Shown: piece by piece, positions 1-12,639 of the stretch | Numbering within the stretch: the stretch's first letter is position 1 | Layout of the letters: every line of letters starts with the position of its first letter | Assembly: GCF_964275005.1 (NCBI RefSeq) | Contig: NC_092706.1 | Location: 10,053,144-10,117,143, forward strand | Source of the DNA: Diadema setosum | Taxonomy: Eukaryota; Echinodermata; Echinoidea; Diadematoida; Diadematidae | Direction: 5' to 3' | DNA length: 64,000 nucleotides | The notes under the pieces: model-generated | Databases searched by the model: none | The model's input: only the letters and a program-made list of their open reading frames with translations | Told to the model about the DNA's origin: nothing | Made by a program: the position numbers and the translations under genes

Positions 1-196
1 GAATGTGAGAAAATAACATAGAACAGGTGAAAAAATTAGCGGTTTGCTTCGACTATGTCTCCTTCACTTCTTTACACTAAACAGTTAAAAAAGGGAAAAT
101 GATGACAATATACTAGCCTGGACGTGAGCGGAATGTGTAAGAGTGTGTATGTGAGAGTATGTATATCTGCGTATAGAATTAATACCAAAAGTAGGT

Positions 197-346
197 TCCT
201 GCGTGCGTGTGTGTGTGTGTGTGTGTGTGTGTACGTGTGTGTTAACTTCATTGGGCGAAACAACGTAGGATTATACTGTTTAAGGGCTTTGCAGCATTGT
301 TGGAACCTCCCTTATAATGATAAATAATAGTAATACATGTAATAAT

Positions 347-390
<44 letters not shown>

Positions 391-408
391 TAATAATAAT
401 AATAATAG
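197..408. repeat. Simple repeats: (TG)n and (TAA)n
   Basis: A TG/GT run lies at about 203-241. A TAA/AAT run with few interruptions lies at about 340-408. Both are ordinary microsatellites, and the short ORFs that cross them are low-complexity translations. No gene is visible from 1 to 600. Confidence 0.9.
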
Positions 409-611
409 GCCTATTAGGCTCTTAGCTGGTTTAATATTCCTCTGAAAAGACAGATTACGTCACTGCACTTGACTTAAACTCAGGATAATGAGAGTGATCT
501 ATCAAAAAAAAAAACAATTCCATAAATATTCTTCAAATCTGCAGTTTGGATGTGATAATTCGATAGATATACAGTTTGCTCTGGCTAGGTTATTATTCAA
601 AACCTCTTCAT

Positions 612-897
612 ACGTTTACCTCTGACGAAATCGCTCTCATTACTTCTGACATTTTTACCTCTGATATTAACTCTTGACATTTTTACCTCTGACTTTTTTA
701 CCTCTGACATTATTACCTTTGACATTATTACCTCTCACATATTTACCTCTGCCATTTAGACCTCTGCCATTTTGACCTCTGCCATTTTGACCCCTGCCAT
801 TTTGACCCCTGCCATTTTGACCCCTGCCATTTTGACCCCTGTCATTTTTACCCCTGCCATTTTTACCCCTGCTATTTTTACCTCTGCCATTTTTACT
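612..897. repeat. 15-bp minisatellite (tgccattttgacccc type)
   Basis: About 17-19 degenerate copies of a 15-bp unit with core 'tgccattttgacccc' run from about 612 to 897. Because 15 is divisible by 3, one frame on the minus strand is open and reads as a repeating five-residue NGRGQ/NGRGK motif. I regard that as a by-product of the repeat and not a gene. The array ends exactly where the large palindromic element at 897-5,494 begins. Confidence 0.85.
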
Positions 898-2179
898 TGG
901 TACCGGGTCCCATGCACCCTCCTTTTTTGTATCCCTTAGGGTGTCTAGATAATTATTATCATTCTTTTGTTGTTGTTGTTTCAAAGTAAAAATCGTGTCC
1001 CATGGGGGTCAATGGCGGCCATCTTGGATTTGCGAGGAAAATCATTAATTTCTATAACTAAGTTGAACTTCACAACATACAAGGACAAATGAAACATTTC
1101 TTCAGGGTAAATGTGGCATGAGGAATCGATTGAAATGGTCATTTACATGATGAAAGCAAGTTTGATACAAGAAAAGTCCAAAAATATGAAAAATTCAGTG
1201 TCGTTTACTCCGGAAATTGCCCAAAATAGTCCATGCTACATACATGACAAATTACATACCTCACAAGAGTGAGTAACCACTTTGTCTTTAGATCATTGCC
1301 CAAATAGGCCTATTTTGTGTTGTATCAAAAATATTCAATAGAATCTGAATAGAAAATTAATTCCAAGCATTGTGACCCCTCACTTGGTGAAATCGAATGA
1401 AGAATGCAAGCACTATTGCAATTCATATGCAAACACCCCTAAAATAAATGGTCAAAAGAGGTCACACAGGATAATAATGTTGATCACAACACGTGAAAGT
1501 GACTAATGGACAAACATAAAACTTGAAATGAAATTTTTATCCACTCTTTGTGGGCGTTCAATTTTGTTTCATTTTGTATAAAAAGAGTTTGAGTTGGGGT
1601 ATTTTCATGAAAACAATCACTGTGCCAAAATGTTTAGTTGATTTCAAAAATTTAGGTGCCAAAGTGTTTTCATTAAAACTTATTTAAGATTAGGTTGAAA
1701 GCAGTTCATTCAAATGTATTTGTTTGAACCTTATTGTCCAAAAACAAAGAGATTAATTTCCCTTGACAGCCAGAAATCTATCCTTTGAATAGGGACAGTT
1801 ATATCAATATGGATTGCTGCTACTTTTATTTAGGGATATTTGCATATGAATCGCTTTTGTGCTTACATTCTGTATTCAAATTCAACAAAAGAGAGTTCAA
1901 ATTGTTTGAAATTAACTTTTCTTTCAAATTCTGTTAAAAGTTGTCTGATACAAGACACAATATTTAAGCTATTATCAAAAGAAAAAGTGGTTTGTTACAT
2001 CTGTGACGTGTATATATGTTTTCCATGAAGTATGGAATTAACGTATATTGAGAAAATGAATTAACACACTATGACTTCAGTTTCTCAAAAGTATTCTGAA
2101 TTCTCATCCTGTGTAATTGCACAAACCACAGAAGCAGTAAGCGATATGTCAGCTTTTCTTTTCACACTTATGTAATTTC

Positions 2180-3143
2180 TAGTCATTAACAAAACCATCG
2201 TCGTAATCAATGTCTGGCTCCTCGTCCTCTTCATCCTCCTCCATCTACGCAGTAATTTTCTGAAGCAAGTCAGTGAGGGAAAGTGGGAAGGATAGGGCCG
2301 CTTGACCGCACCAGATCCATGATACCGAAGGCTGTCTTCTGCCATCCTTGACCAGGATCAAGGGGTTTTATACAGAGCAATGAAGATTGGCTGGTCAGCT
2401 CTCTTTAAGATGGCAAGGCGATGGGTCACACATTTAATGAGTGAGATTAGGTTGTCTCTTGAAGGTTGGAGCATGGAGAATTCCACTTTGGAGTTGGTCG
2501 TCAGTTGTTCGCCCTCTCCCACCATCTGCCTCATGATGATGCTGCTGTTAACAGAATTATCCCAGGTCTCATGGGCATACATTAGAAATGTCAATGCCCC
2601 AGTGTAATCTGTCACCTCTGGCTCTACCGATCACCATCACCAAGATTTTTGAGGGAGACAAAAACATTGGCACACTATAAAGTCATGTTTTAAGATTTCA
2701 GCAGCGTTTATTATAATGTAATATTGAACAATTTACTACATTTCAGTAAAATATTGCCGAAATTGTAATATCAGACTACTCTCACCTGAATGCTGTGTGG
2801 TACATGGGTGTCTTTGTAGATTCTTTCGGGGTCTTTGCCCCTACCCTTGAAGGCACTTGTTACATCTTCCCCGGTAAACACATACAGTCCAGGTATTGTG
2901 GTAGAGTAGTCAGCTCCCTTTGATTCTGTATGCCAGTTCACTGACATTCACAATCTGGCAATGCTTGACAGTCCGTTTATCAAGGAAGATGGTGAGGGTG
3001 ACGGAGTAAGCATGGTGCAAGAGGATCAAGAAAATGCCTGGGTCTGGCGTCCTCACCACAGCTGCTTTGTACCCAAGCTTAGTGGAATACTCGAGGTAGA
3101 GCACTACCCTGGTGTCCATCTCCTGGTTAGACAGCAGCTCATG
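2180..3143 (-). pseudogene. Decayed transposon-associated protein, left arm copy
   Basis: On the minus strand this holds fragments of a protein with a DTRVVLY...VRTPD...IFLILLHHA signature (2,910-3,119), then a segment with PSRDNLISLI..VTHRLAILKRADQPIF (2,358-2,615), then an acidic tail rich in Asp/Glu that ends at about 2,180. From memory these blocks, in this order, belong to a large uncharacterised protein family common in repeats of cnidarians, amphioxus and echinoderms. Its DTR...SPDTD block resembles PIN/FEN-like nuclease folds, but I cannot confirm that. The copy is broken in several places and is matched by the right-arm copy at 3,261-4,288. Confidence 0.6.
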
Positions 3144-3260
3144 GACAGAGCTTATTGTCTACTGGGACGCATCATTGTATGAACAAAAAGAATCACTTGA
3201 GCTTCAGAGAATGTGATAGAATGTGATTTCTGTTACATTCCTTTTGTTTACACAATGATG

Positions 3261-4288
3261 TGTTCCAGGAGCTGATACACGATATCCATGAGCTGCTGTC
3301 TAACCAGGAGAAGACGGACACCAGGGTCGTGCTCTACCTCAAGTGCGCCGCTAAGCTTGAGTACAAGGTGGCTTTGGTGAGGACTCCAGACACAGACATT
3401 TTCTTGATCCCGCTTGCTCCATCCTTAATCCATCGCCCTCACTTCTACAATGTAGTATCTTCCTTAATAAGCGAACCGCCAAGCATTGCCAGATTGTGAA
3501 TGTCAGTGAACTGGCATACAGGATCAAAGGGAGCTGATTACTGTACCGGTATACCACCACAATACTTGGACTGTACGGGGAAGATGTAACAATTGAAGTG
3601 GCTTCAAGGGTTGATCAAAGTTGGACCCCTAAAGAATCTACAAAGCCACCCCGTGTACTACACAGCATTAAGGTGAGAGTAGTCTGATATCGTAATTCCA
3701 GCAGTATTTTACTGAAATCTAGTAAATTGTTCAGTATTATATCATAATAAACACTACTGAAATCTCAAAACATGACTTTATAATGTGCCAATGTTTTTGT
3801 CTCCCTCAGAAATCTTGGTGATGGGTGATCTGTGGACCCAGACGTGACAGATGACATTGAAGCATTCACATGCCTTAAATGTATAGCCAGGCCCGGAAGA
3901 AATCTATTAATGTCACCCGCGGCATCATGCTGAAGCAGATGGTGGGAGAGGGCGAGCAACTGATGACCAAATCCAAGGTGGATTTCTCCATGCTCCAACC
4001 TTCAAGAGACAACCTTATCTCACTCATTAGATGTGTGACCCATCGCCTTGCCATCTTAAAGAGAGCGGACCAGCCAATCTTCATTGTGCTCTGTATATAA
4101 CCCCTTGATCCTGGACAAGGATGGCAGAAGACAGCCTTCGGTATCATGGATCTGGTGCGGTCAAGCGGCCCTATCCTTCCCACTTTCCCTCACTGACTTG
4201 CTTCAGGAAATTACTGCGTAGATGGAGGAGGATGAAGAGGACGAGGAGCCAGACATTGATTACGACGATGGTTTTGTTAATGACTAGA
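3261..4288 (+). pseudogene. Decayed transposon-associated protein, right arm copy
   Basis: This is the mirror image of the left-arm copy. The blocks in order are HDIHELLSNQE-TDTRVVLYLK..VALVRTPDTDIFLI (3,261-3,420), an EAFTC-type block followed by KQMVGEGEQLMTKSKVDFSM and PSRDNLISLIRCVTHRLAIL (3,855-4,095), a GQGW block (about 4,112), and an acidic tail EEDEEDEEPDIDYDD ending at a stop near 4,288. The order of blocks matches the family described for the left arm. The reading frame is interrupted several times, so this copy is a fossil. The function of the family is unknown to me. Confidence 0.6.
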
Positions 4289-5494
4289 AATTACATAAGT
4301 GTGAAAAGAAAAGCTGACATATCGCTTACTGCTTCTGTGGTTTGTGCAATTACACAGGATGAGAATTTAGAATACTTTTGAGAAACTGAAGTCATAGTGT
4401 GTTAATTTATTTTCTCAATATACGTTAATTCCATATTTCATGGAAAACATATACATAAGTCACAGATGTAACAAACCACTTTTTCTTTTGATAATAGCTT
4501 AAATATTGTGTCTTGTATCAGACAACTTTTAACAGAATTTGAAAGAAAAGTTAATTTCAAACAATTTGAACTCTCTTTTGTTGAATTTGAATACAGAATG
4601 TAAGCACAAAAGCGATTCATATGCAAATATTCCAAAATCAGTTGCCGCAATCCACATTGATATAGCAGTCTCTATTCACAGAGTGGATTTCTGGCTGTCA
4701 AGTGAAATTCATATGTTTATTTTCTGACAGGGTGGCTTTAAACAAGTACATTTGAAAGAACCATTTTTAACCTAATCTTAAATAAGTTTTAATGACAACA
4801 TTTTGGCACAGTGATTGCGTTCATGAAAATACCCAAACTCAAACTCTCTAAATACAAAATCAAGTGAAATAGAATGCACACAAAAAGTTTTATATTTCAT
4901 CTTAGGTCTTATTTTCGTCGATTAGTCACTTTCACACCTGGTGATCAAAATTAGTATGTTCACCTCTTTTGACCTGTTATTTTAGGGGTATTTGCATATG
5001 AATTGCCATAGTGCTTACATTCTTCATTGGATTTCATCAAAATGCTTGGAGTTCATTTTTGTTCAGATTCTGTTGATTTTTTTTTAATACAAAATACCAT
5101 ATTTCAGCTATGATCTAAAGACAAAGTGTTAAGTCACATTTGTGAGGTAGTTTGTCATGTATGTAGGCGGATTATTTGGGTACTTTAGAGTGTAAACAAC
5201 AGTAAATTTTCATATTTTTGGACTTTTCTCTTATCAAACGTGCTTCAATGATGTAAATAACCATCTCAATCAATTCCTCATGCCACATTTACCCTGAAGA
5301 AATGTTATTTGTCCCAGTATGTTGTGAAGTTCAAAAGTTATACAAATTAATGATTTTCCTCGCAAATCCAAGATGGCCGCCAATGACCCCCATAGGACAC
5401 GATTTTTACCTGGAAACAAAAAAAAAAATCATTAATTACACACCATAAGGAATACAAAAAAGGAGGGTACATGGGGGCCCTCATTCCTACAGAC

Positions 5495-7259
5495 CATTAA
5501 GTGGTTAGTCACTTTTATGAGGTACGTAATTGTCATGTACATGTAGCCCAGTGGCTACTAGCACACAAAATTGCCCGGTGACACAAAAGTACACAGCCCC
5601 AAACAGCCCCTTCTTTGAGTTTATGCAATCAGGGAGGTCCCTGATGAAATCCTTTGTTTTGCTTCCTGTCAGACTTCCTTTGTTTTCTTGTGGTCAATGC
5701 CCCTTCCCAAGAAAAGAGTGATTGACGGCAGTTTATGAGTTTAGCAATTAACTTCCCCATAACAGGTCCATAATCTTCAGCACCAGAGCCCCACTCCAAA
5801 TAACTGAACGTAACTAGTGTGAGGAGGCGCTTCACCCCCTAATTTTTATGTGCACTGATTCCGGTGTCTTAAGAAGTAGTCAAACAAATTAGAGACCATT
5901 GGTGAGCAATGCGGACACTGGCCCTTTGTCTCCTGCCCCCTTGTTTGGTATCGTTAATTATAAGCGGAACTTGACAGGAAACACTACAGAAGATTTTGCA
6001 TAGAAAATAATAGGAGGAGCTAATGGGACATTTCACCAATGGGGTTTTATTATTTTGTGGAGACCACTCTCAAAGATCAAATTTAACCAATGAAATAGTG
6101 GTAGGAAAAAAATGTGAATAGTTAATTAGGTATAAAAGAGCATGTTTGAGAGTTGTTTAAAAAGTTGGTGAGTGTCAGACTTCGTGAATGACTGAGCTGA
6201 GAGGAGAGAAGTGGCAAGCAAAATTTGACCGAGCTCCTAGACATTATGTAGAGAAGCAATTAAGAGCTGCAGAGTATTTTGGAACTGTGAGAGTTGTTTG
6301 AAGCTTGAGGAGACAAAAGCAGATTTTTGGTTGGGGACCCCTAAGATAGAATTGGAAACCCCCTTCCTTCACCCATCATGTCCTCTCCAAACTAATTATT
6401 AACCTGCACTGACACTGTGTACCTCGCTGACATAGAACTGTGAGCGTCATCACGATGTGTTAATCGGACTGTTCACCGTGATTTCGGCTCACCCAAAGTC
6501 AGAGTGTAATGAACTCGAGCGACAACTGGTTGACTGGCGTCATGGTCATGATGGTCGGAGCATTCCATCCGACTGAGGCAAAACATGTACCTATTGACCT
6601 GTTGTAGGTCCATGGGCAAAGTGAAGTGACAGCGACTGTGTTGATGCTGGACTCCCCACGCCCCTGGTGATGAACCGGTTGACGAGTTTGTGGTAAAGGC
6701 AGATTTCCGACTGGACACCCCAGCTTATCGACGATGACGAGATCGACATGCGGAGGAGGTCTTCATGCGTCGACCCAAACAGACGTCGAGCTAAGTGACC
6801 ACACCCCACTAATTTCATTTTCCCAACTAACCAAACCCCTTCCCCCTCCCGTAGAGTAAAATAGTCGTAAAGGGTCTCCTGTTAATGAGTATTAAAAGCT
6901 ATTAAAGAGATGAGTGCGACAGAGAGGTCCAGTTATATTATGTATTATTGATTAGTGTTGCAATGGTGACAAAATGTCATTCCGTAGATATCTGCAGAAA
7001 ATGTGTCATGAGTTGTAAAAAGGAAATTGTTTGTGAGCCGTTCATTATTTCAGGCCTACGGGAAGGCCGGTGAATAAATATGATGTTAGAAGCATTAGAG
7101 TTAACTATATAAATTGTACCCTTGTTTATATTTTGTCCTTACTCCTGTGGAGAAATATTAGGTCCCTTTTAAATTTTGGTATTGTAAATTTTATGATGAT
7201 TGGTGTCAGGCTATGTGATTACCTAACCCCCGACCAGTACAGAGAGGAGCTAACAGACC
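5495..7259. other. Unassigned stretch with TATA-like and poly(A)-like signals
   Basis: No convincing gene is present. A TATA-like box (ggtataaaag, about 6,130) lies upstream of about 1 kb of non-coding, more GC-rich sequence that ends near a gtgaataaata signal (about 7,072). The order promoter, body, poly(A)-like signal could reflect an old promoter-bearing repeat or an untranslated transcript. I found no terminal repeats or coding domain to decide between these. Confidence 0.3.
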
Positions 7260-7279
7260 AGGGCCCTGTTTTATCAAGA

Positions 7280-7321
7280 TAAAGTTAGCGTTGATTGTGA
7301 AATCAACGCTAACTTTATCCA
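7280..7321. repeat. Perfect hairpin near the left end of the TIR element
   Basis: A 19-bp arm gataaagttagcgttgatt and its exact reverse complement are separated by about four bases. It sits directly inside the terminal repeat, a typical place for a subterminal structure recognised during transposition. The role is inferred. Confidence 0.8.
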
Positions 7322-7987
7322 ACTTGAAGTCTGCTATAACTTTAAATCAACTGCAAGTTTCCGTTTTACGAAGAGACTTAATAGTCGATTATAGTTATAG
7401 CTCATCACCATGACTTAATTATTGATTTAGTCAAAACTAAAAACACGGGACGAGGCTGGTTTCCGGTACTGTCTGCTTAAAAACAAAACAATACATTAAG
7501 CAAAACAAACAACAAAAACATGATTGTTTGCCATGGCCACGGATTCGTAGTCTGCTAGTGCGACGCAGTAGTATTAGCGCTATACAGCCGCTGAATTAGA
7601 AGTATTAAGTTTGCAACAAAACCGCAAAATACGCCGTTTTGCGTTGTATTGAAAAAAGTAGGTCGATAGATCTAGCACATCCCGAGCTCAACGAAAATCT
7701 CCGTACGCGTGTACCGTAAAAATTCCGCACATACGTAGAATTACTTCAAGTCTTAATTCAATAGGCTGAAGTCTTGTGTGTTTACGTGTAGGATTATGGA
7801 AACTTGTTTTTATCTCTACGGCGCAGATCGGCTTTGTAAAGAATAGATCGCAAGTCTACATCATCAACATGTCGAAATTCTAGAATGACTTAGACGCTCT
7901 AATGAGCAGTACGCCACTACGTGTTACGGTAATTAAGTACAAACGACTCGCTGAACGTTATCTATAACCAGTTGGGCCTAACGTTAA

Positions 7988-9059
7988 GGGTGGGATTTCA
8001 CGGAGCACGCGAACGATTTGCGAAGGACGCGAATGACAAAATCCAACATTCGGAAAAGTTTTTCTCCGAATGTTTTCCGACAATGAAGCCGAAAACTATT
8101 CTTGCGCAATTTGTGCGAAGTTTCCACGACGTATGTGCGAATGTCGTGTGTATCATTGCTAAAGTACAGCATGTTACGTACACGAAGAACACGCGACGGA
8201 AATGCGAACAACGAAAAATTTTCAATAATCATGGGAGAAAATGTACCCGAGGAGAGGTGGAAGCTGTCTTGAGTTGATTTTTTTTCTTTCCTCTATTTCT
8301 CCTTTCTTGTTCTCTCATTTTTCTATCGTGTGCTTGCCTACATTTTTTTCCTAGGACCTATCTCCACTAGTAAAGCATTTGATTTTTTTTTCAGTTCCTC
8401 CAACACATAATCTGTATAGTTCAAATGAAATTTTGCATACTTTAGATTAACATTAAGTGTATTCTGCGATTTTTTTTGTGTGTATATCAAACATTTCTTT
8501 CTCTTTCTTAGTCTTTAATTTCTTTTGTTACTGTAGTTTTTAATAATTGTTTGATGTTAAGATGTATGCTAAAATTTTTATTTGTAGAAAACGTATAGGT
8601 CATACATCCCCCAAACGTGCGCTAAACGTTTGCGAGAATGTCTCAAAAGGTACGCGAGCAGTTTGCGATTACGTCGTAAAATGATCGGAAAAACTTCGCG
8701 GATTTCGCGTAACATACGCGAGACATTCTCCAAAGTTTCGGAGTCTGTTTGGGGTTTCACGAACATTTTGCGAACATCGCGCGTGTCTTGCGAAGGTCTT
8801 GCGCATATGACGAGGCTTTAAAGACACTTTCGAGAACAATTCACGAGCAAATCACGACCAAGTGTGCGGAAAAGGTTCGCAAAAAATTTCAAACTTTTTT
8901 GAAATTCTCACCGAAGTAAAAACGACATTCGCGAACAATTGACGGCGCTTCCGAACCCTCACGTTCGTTTGGCGATCTTTTGCAGACTAAAATACGAATG
9001 TTGGATTTTGCCATTCGCGTTATTCGCAAATCGTTCGCGTGCTCCGTGAAATCCCACCC
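7988..9059. mobile_element. Nested TIR element with TAA target duplication (Harbinger-like MITE)
   Basis: The inverted ends are GGGTGGGATTTCACGGAGCA at left and its complement at right (about 9,040-9,059). They extend through gcgaacgatttgcgaa and further inward. TAA stands directly outside both ends (7,985-7,987 and 9,060-9,062), which fits a 3-bp TWA target duplication as in PIF/Harbinger elements. The 1,072-bp interior is rich in TTCGCGAA-like words and has no transposase. Insertion occurred inside the larger TIR element, so this one is younger than its host. Confidence 0.75.
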
Positions 9060-9331
9060 TAAGCTGGATCTCAAGTTACTGTCGTACTCGGTGCTATACA
9101 GAATTAAACTCTTTATTTTCTGTATATGCCTACTAAACTCTGAATTAGTATCTATTGCCGAACTAGCTCTACGTAGGCCTACGCACGTCAGAAATCACTG
9201 GTTTCCTCGCATATGGGTTCTTTACTTTGGCAAGATATGCATTACACAAAGACGCGGTTCCAGTTCCAGTACTGTACTCGGTTACTTCTTGCTGGCGATA
9301 GCTTGATTGGCGGGCGGACGGCGTGCCGAGG

Positions 9332-9515
9332 CTAGTTTGCAGGCACAAACCCTTGTTGGTCGTATAGGAGTCTGCATGCGCCAAGACTAATACACGCACC
9401 ACTACACTGCAGCCTAGCTTCAACACAGGGCCTATGGGACAGTGCCAAAGTGGTGCATGTAGTAGTCTTGGCGCAGACTCCTTTCGACCAACAAGGGTTT
9501 GTGCCTGCAAACTAT
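9332..9515. repeat. Inverted repeat with ~70-bp arms
   Basis: The sequence tagtttgcaggcacaaaccc and about 50 bp beyond it (9,334-9,405) are repeated in inverse orientation at 9,448-9,515, around a spacer of about 45 bp. It lies inside the larger TIR element and may be the remnant of yet another small foldback insertion. Both short ORFs crossing it are palindrome artefacts. Confidence 0.8.
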
Positions 9516-10049
9516 GCCGAGGCGCCGGGCGCGCAGCCTGGGATTGCGACTGCTGTCGAGGGTGTTTGCGTGCAGCAGTGGCGTAAGCAATGCGTGCCGA
9601 TCGTGAATTCCATGCAAGGAAAAGACCATAATTACATGAAAGAAACGCAACAAAATGTTAGAGAAAGGTTAGCATTTAACAGACAAACATTTGTGACAAG
9701 ACCCCAGCTAGACTAGGAAAGTGTGACAGTCATCTTTCTTCTGTAAATTGCCTTACAATTGAGTCTACCTAGACTGTTTCTACTTAAAGTTGATATTTAT
9801 CACCTGTTAAGTTAATCATAGATTTGGAGCGGTTGAGAAAACTTATGTGTTGATTTTTTAGGAAGTTGGAGTTGATGTCAACTCTGGGTGTCTTGATAAG
9901 ACGGACTTCAAGTGGATTTGGAAGTTAATCATAGATTAAGTGGACTTAGAGTTGATTTGAGAGGTTAATCATAGATCATTTTGACTTAACGTTAAATTTA
10001 TCTTTTGATAAAACAGGGCCCTGACCAACATTTATCCGCCTCTGTACAA

Positions 10050-11040
10050 CATTGGTCGCCCCCTTGAGACAATTTGGGGTTGGGGGGGGGGGGGTAGATA
10101 TATCATATAGACTTTTTGGGCAATTTCCAGAGTAAAGACACTGATCTTTTTTTTCTCACATTTTTGGACTTTTCTTGTATGAAGCTTTCTTTAATCATGT
10201 AAATAACTATCTCAAACGATTCCTCATGCCGTATTTACTCTGAAGAAATGTTTTATTTGTCCCTGTATGTCGCGTACAGTAATTCAAAAGTCAAACTATG
10301 TGGATATTTTTCGGTGTAAATGTAAGAGACGTGTGACGTCAGAAGCGAGAGCCTGGGCGCATTTCATAATTTCACACATAGAGGGCGTTGTATTTTTACT
10401 GTTTACAGTCACATGTCGTTGGAGATGACTCCTTGTCGTGCATCCAGCTGCCTTTCTCGATAGTTTCAACAAGCCCAATGTCGTTGAACCGCTCGCCTTC
10501 TAGCCAGTCGGCTTGGGTTTGCCACTAGCAGCTTGTTGCTGCTTGATACCAATTGCAGGCGTGTACTAGTTTGCTGATGTGAACTATTCTGCGTGGTCGA
10601 CTCGGTGTCAACATATTGGTGTCTGGTTTGAATGATTGTTGGAGAAATGCAGTGCAGTTGAGGTGGATGTGACCATCTACCATCTACAGTAAACGACACT
10701 GAATTTTTCATATTTTGGGGATTTTCTTGCTTCAAACTTGCTTTAATCATGTAGATAAACATTTTAATCGATTCCTCATGTCACATTTACCGTAAAGAAA
10801 TGCTTTATTTGTAATTATATGGCGTGTAGTTCAAAAGTTATGGAAATTAATGATTTTCCCTGAAAATCCAAGATGGCTGCCAAGCTGGCCGCCAATGACC
10901 CCCATGGGACACGATTTTTTCTTGGGAACAAAAAAAAAAAAATTCATTAACTAGACACCCTAAGGGTTACAAAAAAAAGTACGTTAAAAAATGTGTTCGG
11001 AGGGTGCATGGGGACCCCCCATTCCTACCAGACTACATGT
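10050..11040. mobile_element. Second locus of the foldback family ends
   Basis: The block 'cattttyggacttttcttg...cgattcctcatgyc...tttaccctgaagaaatg' occurs twice in direct orientation (about 10,140-10,290 and about 10,700-10,830). The second copy is followed by the terminal 'aatccaagatggc' and 'ggagggtgcatgggg' sequence seen at the right end of the 897-5,494 element. A G14 tract lies at 10,082-10,095. The ~390 bp between the two blocks are unrelated. It is probably a truncated and rearranged member of the same family. Confidence 0.6.
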
Positions 11041-12639
11041 ATAGGCGTACCTTGCATGCGCAGGTCAGCTGCGTGCGTTCATTTTGTATGTCTGCTGGTG
11101 TATGCACGTTTACGCGATACTAGTATGTCATTTGCAGGGTTAAGCCATAGAAATTTGCATAATTCATAGACTAGATTTAAGAAACAATTGTTAGATAAGT
11201 AAAAAGAAAATTCAGGGCGAAAATCAGCGTTATTTTTCTCTGCGAAAATCAAGCTTTTTCGTGTCATAGAAGTCAGAACCTTCATGCTTGTTTTGCCAAA
11301 GTCTCATCCAATACGTCAAGATCATTCTAAGATGCATTGTAAAGGAAATATCAATTTCCAAGCCCGGAGCCTGTTCTACATTATTTTTTCCTTTAAGTAA
11401 CACATCTCTGCGAATAGCTTGAATGTGATTTATGAGAAACTGTTAAACTGAACTGAAATTGATCTGAGTCTATTCTCTCCTGCTCAAGGCCAACGTGGTT
11501 CATGGACTTGCAAAGAAGATCAAACTCAAAGTCATATAGGAGTAACAAAGAGAGCACGTAAGATGATTGGTATTTGTATGATCTGCTTCTATAAACCGTA
11601 CCAGCGACGCCAACAACACGCGTTCGTGATACTGGTTACAGCGCCCAGGGGTGAATATACCTCCACCTTGGTGACATTGCTTCCTTAATGTTATTTAGTC
11701 TTTTTGTCCACGAGGTGACTGCAAAATACAAGCTTGGCTTTTTAGCATGTCTCCTCCGTTTCCTGCAACTTCAGTTTTAATTCAATTTTCATTTACTTTT
11801 GTAATGCTTAGTATTGTTAACTTCACGTATTTTTCTTTGTTACTACATTGTATTGATATCGTGTTATTTTGTGTATGAAATGTTTTGCATTGTTGGAAAT
11901 GAAATGAAATGAAATGAAATTGTACTCTCTGTAATGTTTTACAAGTTACAAAATATTCTGAAGGGATGGTTCCCATCCATTCACCGTTGTGTATTTGGGG
12001 GAGTAACACTGTGTAGGCGTACAGGTCTTTCATGAATTAGATATCCGAGAATGAACACTCTTTGTTTGTGCATTTAAAGCATAATGAAAAGTTTAATTGA
12101 TGTATTTTATGATGTAATATTATTTGCTAGGCAATTAAATTATAATAAGAACTGAGGTCAAATGCAGTAATGTACATTATGGATCTCAAGGGTCGAAGGA
12201 TTTAGCCACGGGCTGTGACACACACAAGGGGACCTGGCTTTGTTACCACCGAAATTGTATGAACAAGGGGGTACTGGTACCTGAGCTCTGGTATATAGTT
12301 TGATAGAAAAGTTATGTTATGTGTTGGGGCCTCGTGTTGAAAAAAAAAAGTTTGATGTTGATTAGAGTGTAAAATAAGAAAGACGAAATAACGATATACA
12401 TTCATTGTTTAAGTATATGCATTACGAGTGGAGAAAACTAATAAATCGACAAAATGACCACTCTTGGAATTTAACCTGGCGATAAGAATGTATCTCTTAT
12501 ACATTATTATCTCTAATATACAAAAAGAAATCTCAATAATACCTTTTAAAATCATGAAAAGATAAACCTCAAAACTAGTAATGTAATTAACGTGAAATAT
12601 TTCATAAGAAATGCCACTTCAGCTCCTCGACATCCACTT
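11041..12639. other. Gene-free stretch
   Basis: I see no gene, TIR element or RNA. The only structure is a short (gaaat)n run at about 11,898-11,922. Confidence 0.6.

Larger units (their letters stand above)
897..5494. mobile_element. 4.6-kb foldback (palindromic) DNA element
   Basis: The two halves are inverted copies of each other. The left end (tcccatgcaccctcc, about 908) matches the reverse complement of the right end (ggagggtacatggg, about 5,461). Both ends continue through 'atggcggccatcttggat', the shared central stretches and the same decayed ORF, down to a loop of about 37 bp near 3,197-3,233. The arms are about 2.3 kb each and differ by scattered substitutions and small indels, so the palindrome is not brand new. 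The same terminal sequence recurs at about 10,090-11,035, which shows a repeat family. The arrangement is either a foldback transposon or two head-to-head copies of one element. The superfamily is not assigned because no target-site duplication is clear. Confidence 0.8.
7263..10022. mobile_element. Non-autonomous TIR element, 2.76 kb (GGGCCCTGTTTTATCAA ends)
   Basis: The left terminus GGGCCCTGTTTTATCAA (about 7,262) is answered at the right by its reverse complement TTGATAAAACAGGGCCC (about 10,003-10,020). Subterminal sequences with 'agttgatt'/'aatcaac' repeats are also shared between the ends. No transposase is visible. The CAGGG-type end is reminiscent of hAT elements, but an 8-bp target duplication is not clear. 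'gacca' borders both ends with a small offset. The element contains the nested element at 7,988-9,059 and the palindrome at 9,332-9,515. Confidence 0.65.

Noticed and set aside
667-984. 105-residue protein with NGRGQ repeats
   Set aside because: It translates the 15-bp minisatellite and runs into the element end.
7972-8277. 101-residue ORF
   Set aside because: It spans the inverted end of the TAA-flanked element, and both strands are open because of its TTCGCGAA-rich composition.
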